The notes beneath the pieces were generated by a model, which did no database searches, was not told the DNA's origin, and saw only the letters and a list, made by a program, of their open reading frames with translations. From JAHTBL01 sp038532735 (GTDB taxonomy: Bacteria > Pseudomonadota > Alphaproteobacteria > Rhodobacterales > Rhodobacteraceae), in assembly GCA_038532735.1 (NCBI GenBank), contig JBCBAC010000018.1, positions 1-37,017 on the forward strand: a DNA stretch of 37,017 nt, read 5' to 3'. Every line of letters begins with the position of its first letter. The stretch's first letter is position 1. Of the stretch, positions 19,385 to 28,964 are shown in pieces. The position numbers were made by a program, and so were the translations under genes.

Positions 19385-20014
19385 ATGGCCGGATCGGCAA
19401 GCGTTATTGAAGACGGCTCCACGCTAAGTCGTCTTGACCGCGCACTCTTCAAACTTGAGACGTTTTTCGCCTTGCTCAGCGGCTTGGCGATCTTTGCGCT
19501 GATGATCCTGGCGGTGGTCTCAGTCGGGGGGCGCAATTTCTTCGGACAGCCTGTGCCCGGCTATGTCGACTGGATCGAGCAGGCCATGCCGCTGATTGCC
19601 TTCATGGGCGTGGCCTACACCCAGCGACTGGGCGGGCATATCCGGATGGATATTCTTGTGGGTCAGTTGAAGGGCCGCGCTTTGTGGCTGGCTGAATTCA
19701 CGACAGCCTTCTTCATGCTCGCGCTGATGATCTTGCTGGTCTGGGGGACATGGGCGCATTTCGCGCGGTCGTTTGATTTCGATGCGCGGCTCTGGAGCCG
19801 TGACAGTTCGATGGATATTGCGTTGCCGATCTGGCCTGCGAAGCTGTTGGCGCCGGTCGCGTTCTCGGTCCTGTGTCTGCGGCTTGTGCTGCAACTGGTG
19901 GCCTATGGGCGCGCGATTGTGCTGGGGCTGGAGAAGCCCGTGGCCGTGCCCTTGATCGAGAGCGCGGCCGAGCAAGCCGCGCGCGAGGCCGAGACCTTGC
20001 AGGGGGCCGACTAG
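19385..20014 (+). CDS. dctQ: TRAP transporter small permease (DctQ family)
   Basis: A 209-residue inner-membrane protein with four predicted hydrophobic segments, as in DctQ. The central FMGVAYTQRLGGHIRMDIL matches the family pattern, where the membrane helices are interrupted by a conserved GGHIRMD turn. AAGGA (19371-19375) lies 9 nt upstream of the ATG. Its stop TAG directly abuts the dctM start at 20015, showing translational coupling. The slightly longer C-terminal tail (about residues 180-209, acidic and Ala-rich) is probably cytoplasmic. Confidence 0.93.
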   Translation: MAGSASVIEDGSTLSRLDRALFKLETFFALLSGLAIFALMILAVVSVGGRNFFGQPVPGYVDWIEQAMPLIAFMGVAYTQRLGGHIRMDILVGQLKGRALWLAEFTTAFFMLALMILLVWGTWAHFARSFDFDARLWSRDSSMDIALPIWPAKLLAPVAFSVLCLRLVLQLVAYGRAIVLGLEKPVAVPLIESAAEQAAREAETLQGAD

Positions 20015-21415
20015 ATGGACCCGATTGATATCGGCCTGTGGGTCTCGGGTGGTTTGCTGATCATGGTCGTGCTGGGCATGCGCGTGGCCTTTGCCGCCGC
20101 CTTGGCGGGCATGATCGGGCTGATCTGGATCTTCTGGTCCAAGAAAGGCATGGCAGGCGATGAGTTCTGGTGGGCGCTGACGGTGGCCACAAAGACCGCT
20201 GGGCAAGTGCCGCATTCGAAGGTTGCGTCGCAAGCGTTGAGCCTGATCCCGACCTTCATCCTGATCGGCTATCTGGCCTATTACGCCAAGCTCACACAGG
20301 CTCTGTTCGAGGCGGCAAAGCGCTGGATTGCCTGGGTGCCGGGAGGCTTGGCAGTCTCAACCGTGTTTGCGACGGCGGGCTTTGCGGCTGTGTCGGGCGC
20401 ATCTGTGGCGACCGCTGCCGTCTTCGCGCGGATCGCGATCCCGGAGATGCTCAAGATCGGCTATGACAAGCGCTTTGCGGCGGGGGTCGTGGCGGCGGGC
20501 GGGACGCTGGCCTCGCTGATCCCACCGTCGGCGATCCTTGTGATCTATGCGATCATCGTGGAGCAGGACGTGGGCAAGCTGCTGTTGGCGGGTTTCATTC
20601 CTGGTGTCTTTTCGGCCTTCATATACGGGCTCTTGATCATCGGCATGGCGCTGACGTTCAGGAACTTTGGACCTCCGGTAAGTGGCTTCACTTGGGGGGA
20701 GCGGTTTACGTCGCTATTGCCGGCCCTGCCGATCGTGCTGGTGGTCTTGATCATTATCCTCTTCGTCTACAATCCGTTTGGAGGGGACGCATGGGGGACG
20801 CCGACCGAGGGCGGGGCCATCGGCGCATTCATCGTTTTCTGCGTCGCGCTGTTCCGCGGGATGCGCTGGACGGAATTGAAATCAGCCCTGCTGGAGACCG
20901 CAAAGCTGACCGTGATGATCTTCACGATCATCTGGGGTGTGCTGATCTATGTGCGGTTTCTTGGCTTTGCGGACCTGCCGGGTGCGTTCAGCGACTGGAT
21001 CACGTCGCTGACGATGTCGCCCATGTTGATCCTTGTGTGCATCCTGCTGGCCTACGCCGTGCTGGGCATGTTCATGGACGCTATTGGGATGCTTCTGCTG
21101 ACCCTGCCCGTGGTCTACCCGGCGGTTATGGCGCTGAACGGGGGTGAGACAGTTGCAGCTGCGGATTCTGCTTTCGGCATGTCCGGGCCGATGTGTGCGA
21201 TCTGGTTCGGGATCCTTGTCGTGAAGATGGCGGAGTTCTGCCTGATCACGCCGCCGATCGGGCTCAATTGCTTCGTCGTCGCGGGCGTGCGCGATGATTT
21301 GAGCGTACAAGATGTGTTCAAGGGCGTGACGCCGTTTTTCATCGCTGACGGCGTGACTATCGCGCTGCTGGTGGCCTTTCCGATGATTGTGCTTTGGCTG
21401 CCTTCGCTGGCATGA
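20015..21415 (+). CDS. dctM: TRAP transporter large permease (DctM family)
   Basis: A 466-residue inner-membrane protein with about 12 hydrophobic segments, the ion-coupled translocation subunit of the TRAP system. Family hallmarks include GASVATAAVFARIAIPEM, GGTLASLIPPSAILVIY and the C-terminal half repeat with FMDAIGMLLLTLPVVYP and EFCLITPPIGLNCFVVAG. Start abuts the dctQ stop. Together with dctP and dctQ it forms a complete importer. The ligand is unknown but, given the divergent HpcH/HpaI aldolase gene, a hydroxy- or keto-acid is a reasonable guess. Confidence 0.95.
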   Translation: MDPIDIGLWVSGGLLIMVVLGMRVAFAAALAGMIGLIWIFWSKKGMAGDEFWWALTVATKTAGQVPHSKVASQALSLIPTFILIGYLAYYAKLTQALFEAAKRWIAWVPGGLAVSTVFATAGFAAVSGASVATAAVFARIAIPEMLKIGYDKRFAAGVVAAGGTLASLIPPSAILVIYAIIVEQDVGKLLLAGFIPGVFSAFIYGLLIIGMALTFRNFGPPVSGFTWGERFTSLLPALPIVLVVLIIILFVYNPFGGDAWGTPTEGGAIGAFIVFCVALFRGMRWTELKSALLETAKLTVMIFTIIWGVLIYVRFLGFADLPGAFSDWITSLTMSPMLILVCILLAYAVLGMFMDAIGMLLLTLPVVYPAVMALNGGETVAAADSAFGMSGPMCAIWFGILVVKMAEFCLITPPIGLNCFVVAGVRDDLSVQDVFKGVTPFFIADGVTIALLVAFPMIVLWLPSLA

Positions 21416-21457
21416 CGCCGGCCCTATATGACAAGTAGCAGGCCAGAGGAGACCCCA

Positions 21458-21619
21458 ATGCCCATTTTGATTGTTCTGTTTCTTGCAGGCCTCGGCCTTG
21501 CGATCTTCGGCAAAGGCTGGATGCGCTATGCCGGGATCGGAGGCAGCGTTGCTGTGGTGGTTTTGGTCGTGCTCTTTCTGGGAATGAGCCCGAGCGACAC
21601 AGAGCCGCTCTTGAACTAA
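21458..21619 (+). CDS. Small membrane protein (53 aa)
   Basis: A 53-residue protein with two hydrophobic stretches (about residues 3-18 and 25-44) separated by a short KGWMR turn. GAGGAG (21446-21451) lies 6 nt upstream of the ATG, a good ribosome site that supports a real gene. It starts about 40 nt after dctM on the same strand, and its stop overlaps the stop of the convergent peroxiredoxin-like gene by 4 nt. I do not recognise a family. It could be an accessory part of the transporter operon or an independent gene. Confidence 0.6.
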   Translation: MPILIVLFLAGLGLAIFGKGWMRYAGIGGSVAVVVLVVLFLGMSPSDTEPLLN

Positions 21620-22152
21620 ACGGCGCCCGTATATTCCCCACGCGCGGGATAACTGGCCCTGATCGCGAAATCGAGCGCGCTGACCAGTTCGCTGAAATGC
21701 GGGCGCACGAAAGGCATGGTTTGCACCGAGCCATAGTAGAGCGTCTGTTCGGGTGTCACCATGAAAAGGCCGGGTTCCGAGAAGAGTGCAGGCTCTTCGA
21801 TGCCGATGGAGGTTTTGCCGCGAGAGGTAGAGATGTAGAGCCCCCATTCGCGGGCTTTGACGAGCGGCAGATCATAGCCGAACCGTAAGCTATCCGCACC
21901 GATTTTGTCGGCCATGGCGCGGGTGCGCTCTTGGCCGTCTGAGCTGACCGCGATTGTTTTCACACCGCGCTCTGCAAAGTCGGCGACGCGCTTTTGGAAC
22001 TCGGTCAGATAGGTTGCGCAGATCGGGCAATGCAGGCCGCGATAAAAACAGATGATCGTGCCGCGCTCACCGCCGTCATTGGTCAAATCGAAGGCCCCGT
22101 GATCAAGGGTCGGCAGGCTCAAATCAGGGGTCTTCTGGCGGGGCATCAGCAT
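21616..22152 (-). CDS. Peroxiredoxin-like protein (AhpC/TSA family)
   Basis: A 178-residue thioredoxin-fold protein. The segment FYRGLHCPICATYLTEF carries a CxxC pair (Cys42, Cys45) in the place of the peroxidatic Cys motif, as in the peroxiredoxin-like family. The rest (ISVSSDGQERT-type strand, MVTPEQTLYYGSVQTMPF) fits. It is probably a cytosolic thiol peroxidase or reductase; the reductant is unknown. The start at 22152 is favoured because AAAAGGA (22161-22167) is 8 nt upstream; 22161 and 22146 are alternatives. It converges on the small membrane protein gene with a 4-nt overlap. Confidence 0.82.
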   Translation of the reverse strand: MLMPRQKTPDLSLPTLDHGAFDLTNDGGERGTIICFYRGLHCPICATYLTEFQKRVADFAERGVKTIAVSSDGQERTRAMADKIGADSLRFGYDLPLVKAREWGLYISTSRGKTSIGIEEPALFSEPGLFMVTPEQTLYYGSVQTMPFVRPHFSELVSALDFAIRASYPARGEYTGAV

Positions 22153-22264
22153 GAGGCGCATCCTTTTGGGATCTTTCAGATGGGGCGAGCCTAGGGGACC
22201 ACACGCAGATGTCATCCGCATTTCACGCAAAACACGCAGGCGTGAGCGCCCTAAAATACGGAAA

Positions 22265-22286
22265 GGCCCCGCGTTTCCGCGAGGCC
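22265..22286 (-). terminator. Terminator of the agl operon
   Basis: On the minus strand a 9-bp stem with one G-U pair (22278-22286 with 22265-22273) has a GAAA tetraloop and is followed by a moderately U-rich stretch. It starts about 27 nt after the aglK stop and ends the aglEFGAK operon. Confidence 0.7.
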
Positions 22287-22312
22287 CCGCACTCTTAAAC
22301 AGGTCTTACCGT

Positions 22313-23404
<1,092 letters not shown>

Positions 23405-23427
23405 TGGGTCCCTCCTCCCTTGGTCTT

Positions 23428-25083
23428 TTATTGCTTGAGCGCGAGGCAGGGTTGCCACGGCCCAAGATGTATTTTGCCATCCGCCATCGGTCCCGCGCTT
23501 CCCAGCTCGGCGCCGATGGGAATCCAGTTGCCATCGGGCAGCGCACAGGTGCTGGGCGTATCGCTAAGATTGAAAGCGCAGAAGATCGTCTGGCCTTCGT
23601 GATTGCGTGTGAAGCGGATGATGTCGCCCTCCGCCCGCACATCTTCATGCGCTCCTTTGGTAAGCGCTGGATGGGTGCGGCGGAACGCGATGGCGCGGCG
23701 GTAGTGGTGCAGCAGCGCGGCGGGGTCGTCTTCTTGCGCGGCGACCGAGCTTTGCAGATGCTCGTGGCTGACGGGCAGCCACGGGTTGCCAGCGGTGAAG
23801 CCGCCGTTTTGGTTGCTGGGTTCCCAGACCATGGGCGTGCGGCACCCGTCACGGCCTTTGAATTCGGGCCAGAACTCGATCCCGTAGGGGTCTTGCAGAT
23901 CCTCGAACGGCACGTCGGCCTCGTGAAAGCCCAGCTCTTCGCCTTGATAGAGGCAGACAGAGCCGCGCAGGCACAGGATCAGCGTCGCCAGGCAGCGCGT
24001 GGCAGCGGGCGTGAGGTTCCAGCGTGTCGTGTGACGCATGACGTCGTGGTTGGAGAAGGCCCAGCAGGCCCAGCCTTCGCCCGCGACGGCGTCGAGCTTG
24101 TCCATCACTTCCGAGATTCGCGTGGCGGTGAGTTTGTCTTTGGCGAGGAACTCGAACGCGTAGCACATCTGCACGCCCTCCCCGCCTTTGGTGTATTGGC
24201 CCAGCAGTTCGAGCCCGAATTGCGCATCGCCCACCTCACCTACGGCCGCGGCACCGGGGTATTCTTCCAAGAGCGCACGGAAGCGTTTGAGGAAGGCAAG
24301 GTTCTCGGGCTGGTTTTTGGAATACAGATGGCGCTGGTGGTTATAGGGGTTCACCGAGGGCGCAATGGTGGCGTTGCGCTCTTCGGGGGGCAGTGCGGGG
24401 TTGTCGCGCAGCTGGGCATCGGCGAAGTAGAAGTTGATCGTGTCGAGGCGGAAGCCATCGACGCCGCGATCCAGCCAGAAGCAGGTGACATCGAGCAGTG
24501 CGTTCTGAACCGCGTCGCAGTGAAAGTTCAGATCGGGCTGCGAGGTCAGGAAATTGTGCAGGTAATACTGCTCGCGACGCGCATCCCAGTGCCACGCCGG
24601 GCCGCCGAAGATCGACAGCCAATTGTTCGGAGGCGTCCCATCGGGCTTGGGGTCCGCCCAGACATACCAATCCGATTTGGCGTTGTCGCGGCTGGAGCGG
24701 CTTTCCACAAACCAGGGGTGCTGATCCGAGGTGTGGCTGAGCACCAGATCAATCATCACGCGCACGCCCAACCGGTGCGCGGTATCGATCAGCGCGTCGA
24801 AATCAGCCAAGCTGCCGAACATCGGATCGACGTCGCAATAATCGCTTACGTCATAGCCGAAGTCTTTCATGGGCGAGGTGAAGAAAGGCGATATCCAGAT
24901 CGCATCCACACCGAGCGACGCGATATAGGGCAGCCGCTGGACGATGCCCAGAAGGTCGCCGATCCCGTCGCCGTTGCTGTCTTGAAAGCTGCGCGGGTAG
25001 ATCTGGTAGATCACCGCACCGCGCCACCAATCCTTATCGGCCTCAAGACCCTTGAGGGTCTGCATATCTGTGACTGCGTTCAT
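23428..25083 (-). CDS. aglA: Alpha-glucosidase, GH13
   Basis: A 551-residue GH13 enzyme of the oligo-1,6-glucosidase/alpha-glucosidase subgroup. Catalytic residues are clear: nucleophile Asp214 in GFRLDTINF, acid/base Glu283 in VGEVGDAQ, and the third acid Asp347 in SNHDVMR. QIYPRSFQDSNGDGIGDL and DLVLSHTSDQHPWF are classic early motifs. No signal peptide is present, so hydrolysis is cytosolic, after uptake. The start at 25083 has AAGG 6 nt upstream; this site overlaps the aglG stop, giving an 8-nt gap. Substrates probably include sucrose, maltose or trehalose, as for the AglA of Sinorhizobium, but cannot be set from sequence. Confidence 0.95.
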   Translation of the reverse strand: MNAVTDMQTLKGLEADKDWWRGAVIYQIYPRSFQDSNGDGIGDLLGIVQRLPYIASLGVDAIWISPFFTSPMKDFGYDVSDYCDVDPMFGSLADFDALIDTAHRLGVRVMIDLVLSHTSDQHPWFVESRSSRDNAKSDWYVWADPKPDGTPPNNWLSIFGGPAWHWDARREQYYLHNFLTSQPDLNFHCDAVQNALLDVTCFWLDRGVDGFRLDTINFYFADAQLRDNPALPPEERNATIAPSVNPYNHQRHLYSKNQPENLAFLKRFRALLEEYPGAAAVGEVGDAQFGLELLGQYTKGGEGVQMCYAFEFLAKDKLTATRISEVMDKLDAVAGEGWACWAFSNHDVMRHTTRWNLTPAATRCLATLILCLRGSVCLYQGEELGFHEADVPFEDLQDPYGIEFWPEFKGRDGCRTPMVWEPSNQNGGFTAGNPWLPVSHEHLQSSVAAQEDDPAALLHHYRRAIAFRRTHPALTKGAHEDVRAEGDIIRFTRNHEGQTIFCAFNLSDTPSTCALPDGNWIPIGAELGSAGPMADGKIHLGPWQPCLALKQ

Positions 25084-25091
25084 CGTAAGCC

Positions 25092-26243
25092 TTATTTGAC
25101 GGAGCCGGCCAAGAGACCGCGCACGAGGTAGCGTTGCATTGTGAAGAAGACGACAAGCGGCACCGCGATGGACACGAAAGCCGCTGTCGCAAGGATACCC
25201 CAATCGCCGCCGCGCGAGCCCAGAAGGTCGTCGGCGATCTTGACGGTCATCACTTTGGAGGCGTCGTCAGAGGGCAGGAAGACCTTGGCGACCAGCAGGT
25301 CGTTCCACGTCCAGAGGAACTGGAAGATCGCGAAGGAGGCGAGCGCCGGGAAGCTGAGCGGAAGAACGATTTTGACAAAAACCTGAAAGTCCGTCGCGCC
25401 GTCGACCTTGGCGCTTTCAATGATGTCGCGTGGCAGGCCGACCATGTAATTGCGCAAAAGGTAGATCGCCAACGGTAAGCCGAAGCCGGTATGGGCCAGC
25501 CAGATCCCAACGAAACTCTGTCCGATGCCCACTTGGTTGTGCAGATTCAAGAGCGGGACGAGGGCCAGTTGCAGCGGCACGACCAAGAGGCCCACCACAG
25601 CGGCGATCAAAAGCCCCCTCCCCGGGAAATCCATCCACGCCAGCGCATAGGCCGCAAAGGCCGCAATCAGGATCGGGATGACCGTTGCCGGGATCGTGAC
25701 GGTGAGCGTGTTGATAAAGGCCACGTCCATGTTGTCGGAGGTCAGGACCGTCTCGTAATTGTCGAGACTGAAATCAGGCGGCGTCTCGGACGCGAAATAG
25801 ACGCGCGGGTTGCGGGTGATCTCGTCAGGCGATGTGAAGGTGTAGCTGCCATCCTCAAGCACAGAGAGCGTACGGTCGCGGCTCAGCTCGGCCACGTCGC
25901 CGGGTTGGAACGCGGTGGGTGCTGCGCGGGTGCCGCCAAAGGCGGCAATGCGCGGGGTCTCACCTCCAAAGGTCGCGGCGATCTCTTCGTCGTCATAGAC
26001 GTTGCCTTCGATGACGAACAGATCGCCTTGCTGCACGGCATCATCGCCTGAGGCCCGGATGGAGAAGTTCTGCTCAACCGGGAAAGGCGACAGCCACCAT
26101 CCGCTTGCCGAAATCTGATCGCGGTCGCGGAAGGAGGACACCAACAAGCCAATCGTCGGGATCAGCCACAGAAGGACCAGCACCACGACGGTGATGTTCA
26201 TCACCCAAGAGAGGCTCGTTTTGGTTCCAGCAATATTGTCCAT
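25092..26243 (-). CDS. aglG: ABC sugar importer permease AglG
   Basis: A 383-residue permease of the MalG type, partner of AglF. The first helix is at about residues 15-35. A roughly 110-residue non-hydrophobic, probably periplasmic insert (about residues 40-155) precedes the five-helix core. The EAA-type loop (IESAKVDGATDFQVFVKIVLPLS) contacts AglK. Such an insert before the core is what I associate with AglG rather than ordinary MalG. A GGGAGGGG ribosome site lies 3-4 nt upstream of ATG 26243 and follows the aglF stop by 11 nt. Confidence 0.92.
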   Translation of the reverse strand: MDNIAGTKTSLSWVMNITVVVLVLLWLIPTIGLLVSSFRDRDQISASGWWLSPFPVEQNFSIRASGDDAVQQGDLFVIEGNVYDDEEIAATFGGETPRIAAFGGTRAAPTAFQPGDVAELSRDRTLSVLEDGSYTFTSPDEITRNPRVYFASETPPDFSLDNYETVLTSDNMDVAFINTLTVTIPATVIPILIAAFAAYALAWMDFPGRGLLIAAVVGLLVVPLQLALVPLLNLHNQVGIGQSFVGIWLAHTGFGLPLAIYLLRNYMVGLPRDIIESAKVDGATDFQVFVKIVLPLSFPALASFAIFQFLWTWNDLLVAKVFLPSDDASKVMTVKIADDLLGSRGGDWGILATAAFVSIAVPLVVFFTMQRYLVRGLLAGSVK

Positions 26244-26254
26244 CGTCCCCTCCC

Positions 26255-27232
26255 TCAGCGCATTTCTTTGCGCGCTTGCGCGATGTTCCAGATCATCACC
26301 GGCAGCACGATCAGCATGATGACAAAGGCCACGGCGGTCGCCCTCCCGTCATCGCGGAACATGTATGACATCATGTAGCTGGGCAGAATTTCAGTGCCGA
26401 AATTGCCGCCTGTCATCGTGTAGACGATGTCGAAGACCTTCAGGACCAGAATGGTGATGGTCGTCCAAACCACCACGATGGTGCCCATGATCTGAGGCAC
26501 CTTTATCTTGAAGAAAATCTGGAACGGGTTGGCGCCGTCGATGATCGCGGCCTCGACCGTTTCCTCGGGGATGCCGCGCAAGGCAGCCGAGAGGATCACC
26601 ATGGCAAAGCCGGTCTGGATCCAGATCAGGATCACCATCAGGAAGAAGTTGTTCCAGAACGGGATTTGCAGCACGTCAACCGGCCCCATGCCAAAGAAAT
26701 CGCGCACGGCGTTAATCATCCCGATATCGGGGTTGTTGGCATAGACGAATTTCCAGATGAGCGACGCGCCGACAAAGGAAATCGCCATCGGCATGAAGAT
26801 CAGCGATTTGGCGATATTGCCCCATTTCATCCGGTCCGTCAGTTGCGCAACCAGCAGGCCAAAGAACGTGGCAGCGGCAGGCACAACGAGGACCCAGAGG
26901 AAGTTGTTGAAGAGCGAGATACGGAACTGATCATCGCCGAACATGGTGATGTAGTTGCCAAACCCGATGAATTCGTCCCCTGCCCGATTGAAGAGCGAGC
27001 GCCAGAACGAACCGATCACCGGGTAGACGAGATAGAGCCCGAGCGCGAGAATCGCTGGCAGCAGGAAAAGCCACGGACGCACCATATTGGCGCGGTTGAT
27101 GTTGCGGCCCGGATTGGCGCCTTTGGGCGGAAAGATCACCTTGTCGAGGATCAGGTTCGACGCGAAGAAATAGCCGATACAGCCGCCGACGCCGATAATG
27201 ATCGTCAGAACACCTTGGATAAGTGGTGACAT
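26255..27232 (-). CDS. aglF: ABC sugar importer permease AglF
   Basis: A 325-residue permease of the MalF type. A short N-terminal hydrophobic segment (residues 3-22) is followed by a basic stretch, then six core helices. The EAA loop (ETVEAAIIDGANPFQIFFKIKVPQI) is in place. The start at 27232 is chosen as it gives the normal AglF N-terminus and has a GGGGGGAA ribosome site; the in-frame extension up to 27460 would run into aglE and lacks support. It lies 118 nt after the aglE stop, behind a hairpin. Confidence 0.92.
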   Translation of the reverse strand: MSPLIQGVLTIIIGVGGCIGYFFASNLILDKVIFPPKGANPGRNINRANMVRPWLFLLPAILALGLYLVYPVIGSFWRSLFNRAGDEFIGFGNYITMFGDDQFRISLFNNFLWVLVVPAAATFFGLLVAQLTDRMKWGNIAKSLIFMPMAISFVGASLIWKFVYANNPDIGMINAVRDFFGMGPVDVLQIPFWNNFFLMVILIWIQTGFAMVILSAALRGIPEETVEAAIIDGANPFQIFFKIKVPQIMGTIVVVWTTITILVLKVFDIVYTMTGGNFGTEILPSYMMSYMFRDDGRATAVAFVIMLIVLPVMIWNIAQARKEMR

Positions 27233-27319
27233 GATGGTTCCCCCCTGAAGCTGTTTGCCAGCGTTGTTTTGGGCATTGGCCCCGCGCAGGTGAGTGGGTC
27301 TGCGCGAGGCCTTGGTCTC

Positions 27320-27339
27320 AAGCCGCCACAAAGCGGCTT
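27320..27339 (-). promoter_or_regulatory. Intercistronic hairpin between aglE and aglF
   Basis: A perfect 7-bp stem (27320-27326 with 27333-27339) and 6-nt loop lies 11 nt past the aglE stop, with no U-run. It probably stabilises aglE mRNA so that the binding protein is made in excess over the permeases. Confidence 0.6.
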
Positions 27340-27350
27340 GTGTCGTCTCC

Positions 27351-28706
27351 TTACTGGATCGCGTCCCAGCGTTCTTGAATGCCAGCGGCCACTTCGGCAG
27401 CGTCTGCGCCGGTGGTGTAATCCACCATGCCAGTCCAGAAAGCACCGGCGCCAATTTCACCGGGCATCAGGTCAGAAGCGTCAAAGCGGAAGGTCGTGGC
27501 CCCCAGCAGGACGTCGCCCAGAGCTTTGAGCGTGTCATTGGCATACATATCGGTGTTCACGCCGGTATGCGGTGTCAGGAAGCCCGACTGCGCCATCCAC
27601 ACCTCGTGGGCGATGGGGGTCTTCAGGAACTCCATCAGGCCACGGGCGGCAGGGCTGTCATTGGTGATCGCGAAAAGCGTGCCTGCGCCCAGAACCGGCT
27701 TGCCGAGGTCTTTTTCAGCGTAGGCGGGGAAATAGAAGAAATCGACATCCTCCCCCACTTCGGTGCCTTCCGGGAAGAAGGTCGGGATGAAGGACGCCTG
27801 ACGGTGCATGTAGCATTTGGGCGGAATGTCGAAGAGGCCCGTGGGGCTTTCGCGGAAGTCGGTATTGGCGACTGCCTGAGCGCCACCATCGACATAGGCG
27901 TCGTTCAGCGCGAAGTGGCCAAATTCTTCGATCGCGGCGACCACGGCGGGATCGTTGAAGGGCAGCTCATTGGCGACCCATTGGTCATAGACGGCAGGCT
28001 CTTGCGTGCGCAGCATCATGTCCTCAACCCAATCGGTTGCGGGCCAGCCTGTCGCAGCACCGGATCCCAGACCGATGCACCACGGGGTGCCGCCATCTTC
28101 GACGATCATGTCTGTGAGCGCTTTCAGCTCTTCCATGGTCTCAGGGATGTCGTAGCCTGCCTCGTCAAAGGCTTCGGGGATATACCAGACCAGCGATTTC
28201 ACATCGACCTTGTAGAAAAAGCCGAAGAGCTCATCGGCGCCGTCGGCATTGGCATAGGTGCCCAGATCAACCCAGGATTGACCGGCCGCGTAGTTGTCGC
28301 GGACCCAAGCGGCGGTTTCCTCACCGAGCGGAGACAGAAACCCGCGACCAGCCATATCAGAGGCCAGGCCCGGCTGCGGGAAGACGGCCACGTTGGGAGC
28401 CGATCCCGCCTGCGCGGAAATCATGATGTCCTGCTCAAAGCTGTCGGAGCCGGAATAGTTCACCGTCGCCCCTGTCGCCTCGGAGAAATACGCCATGACG
28501 GAGTTCACCAGCTCCGCGTCTGCGCCGGTCCAGGGACCTGTGACGCTGATCTCTTCGCCGGAGAAATCATTGGCCTCGGCAAAAGCGGTAAAGCTGTCCC
28601 AGTTGAAATCCCCGTCGCCGGGGGCAAAGGGCAGATGGCCTGCGCCTTGCGCGGTTCCAGCCGTCAAGGCAGCTGCGGCCACACCGGCCAACAGATACGT
28701 CTTCAT
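27351..28706 (-). CDS. aglE: ABC sugar importer substrate-binding protein AglE
   Basis: A 451-residue periplasmic receptor of the family-1 extracellular solute-binding type. The signal peptide (MKTYLLAGVAAAALTAGTAQG) is followed by a mature part in which the ligand-domain pattern VDVKSLVWYIPEAFDEAGYDIPETMEELKALTD is plainly visible, as in AglE and ThuE-like receptors. The start at 28706 has GGAGG (28714-28718) 7 nt upstream; the ATG at 28721 is not supported. It is first in the aglEFGAK operon, transcribed from the predicted promoter at 28792-28821, with a LacI-type operator just downstream. Confidence 0.94.
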   Translation of the reverse strand: MKTYLLAGVAAAALTAGTAQGAGHLPFAPGDGDFNWDSFTAFAEANDFSGEEISVTGPWTGADAELVNSVMAYFSEATGATVNYSGSDSFEQDIMISAQAGSAPNVAVFPQPGLASDMAGRGFLSPLGEETAAWVRDNYAAGQSWVDLGTYANADGADELFGFFYKVDVKSLVWYIPEAFDEAGYDIPETMEELKALTDMIVEDGGTPWCIGLGSGAATGWPATDWVEDMMLRTQEPAVYDQWVANELPFNDPAVVAAIEEFGHFALNDAYVDGGAQAVANTDFRESPTGLFDIPPKCYMHRQASFIPTFFPEGTEVGEDVDFFYFPAYAEKDLGKPVLGAGTLFAITNDSPAARGLMEFLKTPIAHEVWMAQSGFLTPHTGVNTDMYANDTLKALGDVLLGATTFRFDASDLMPGEIGAGAFWTGMVDYTTGADAAEVAAGIQERWDAIQ

Positions 28707-28769
28707 AGATTTTCCTCCCATGTCGCGCCATCGTCGGCGCTTACAAGCATCAATGCGCTTGGAATCATT

Positions 28770-28785
28770 TCCAAAGCGCTTTGGA
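28770..28785. promoter_or_regulatory. LacI-type operator 1 (aglE side)
   Basis: A perfect 16-bp palindrome TCCAAAGCGCTTTGGA with the central CG typical of LacI-family operators. It lies about 7 nt downstream of the predicted aglE -10 element, so a bound regulator would block transcription. AglR, encoded next door, is the natural candidate. Confidence 0.8.
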
Positions 28786-28791
28786 CATCTT

Positions 28792-28821
28792 TAAAAAACC
28801 GTCAAATCCAAAAGCTGTCAA
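28792..28821 (-). promoter_or_regulatory. Predicted aglE promoter
   Basis: On the minus strand a perfect TTGACA (28816-28821) is followed 18 nt later by the T/A-rich TTTTTA (28792-28797). The -10 match is weak. The position fits the 5' end of aglE and the downstream operator. Confidence 0.5.
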
Positions 28822-28898
28822 TTGATGATCTCTCAACGCGCTTATTTCACGGTGGTTTTGCTGCAGGTGCGAAGAAATCCGCGCGGATGGGATAGTCT

Positions 28899-28927
28899 TT
28901 GACCGAACAAGCGATGCCCGCTACCGT
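28899..28927 (+). promoter_or_regulatory. Predicted aglR-bglA-glk promoter
   Basis: TTGACC (28899-28904) and TACCGT (28922-28927) are 17 nt apart. This lies 37 nt before the aglR start codon, with a LacI-type operator between them. Confidence 0.5.
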
Positions 28928-28937
28928 TCTGCAAAAT

Positions 28938-28951
28938 TGAAAGCGCTTTGA
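28938..28951. promoter_or_regulatory. LacI-type operator 2 (aglR side)
   Basis: The core AAAGCGCTTT at 28940-28949 is a perfect palindrome, and the 16-bp frame TTGAAAGCGCTTTGAA has one mismatched pair. It overlaps the 5' leader of aglR, so AglR could repress its own operon. The centre is 167 bp from operator 1. Confidence 0.75.
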
Positions 28952-28964
28952 AACGAAGAAGACC

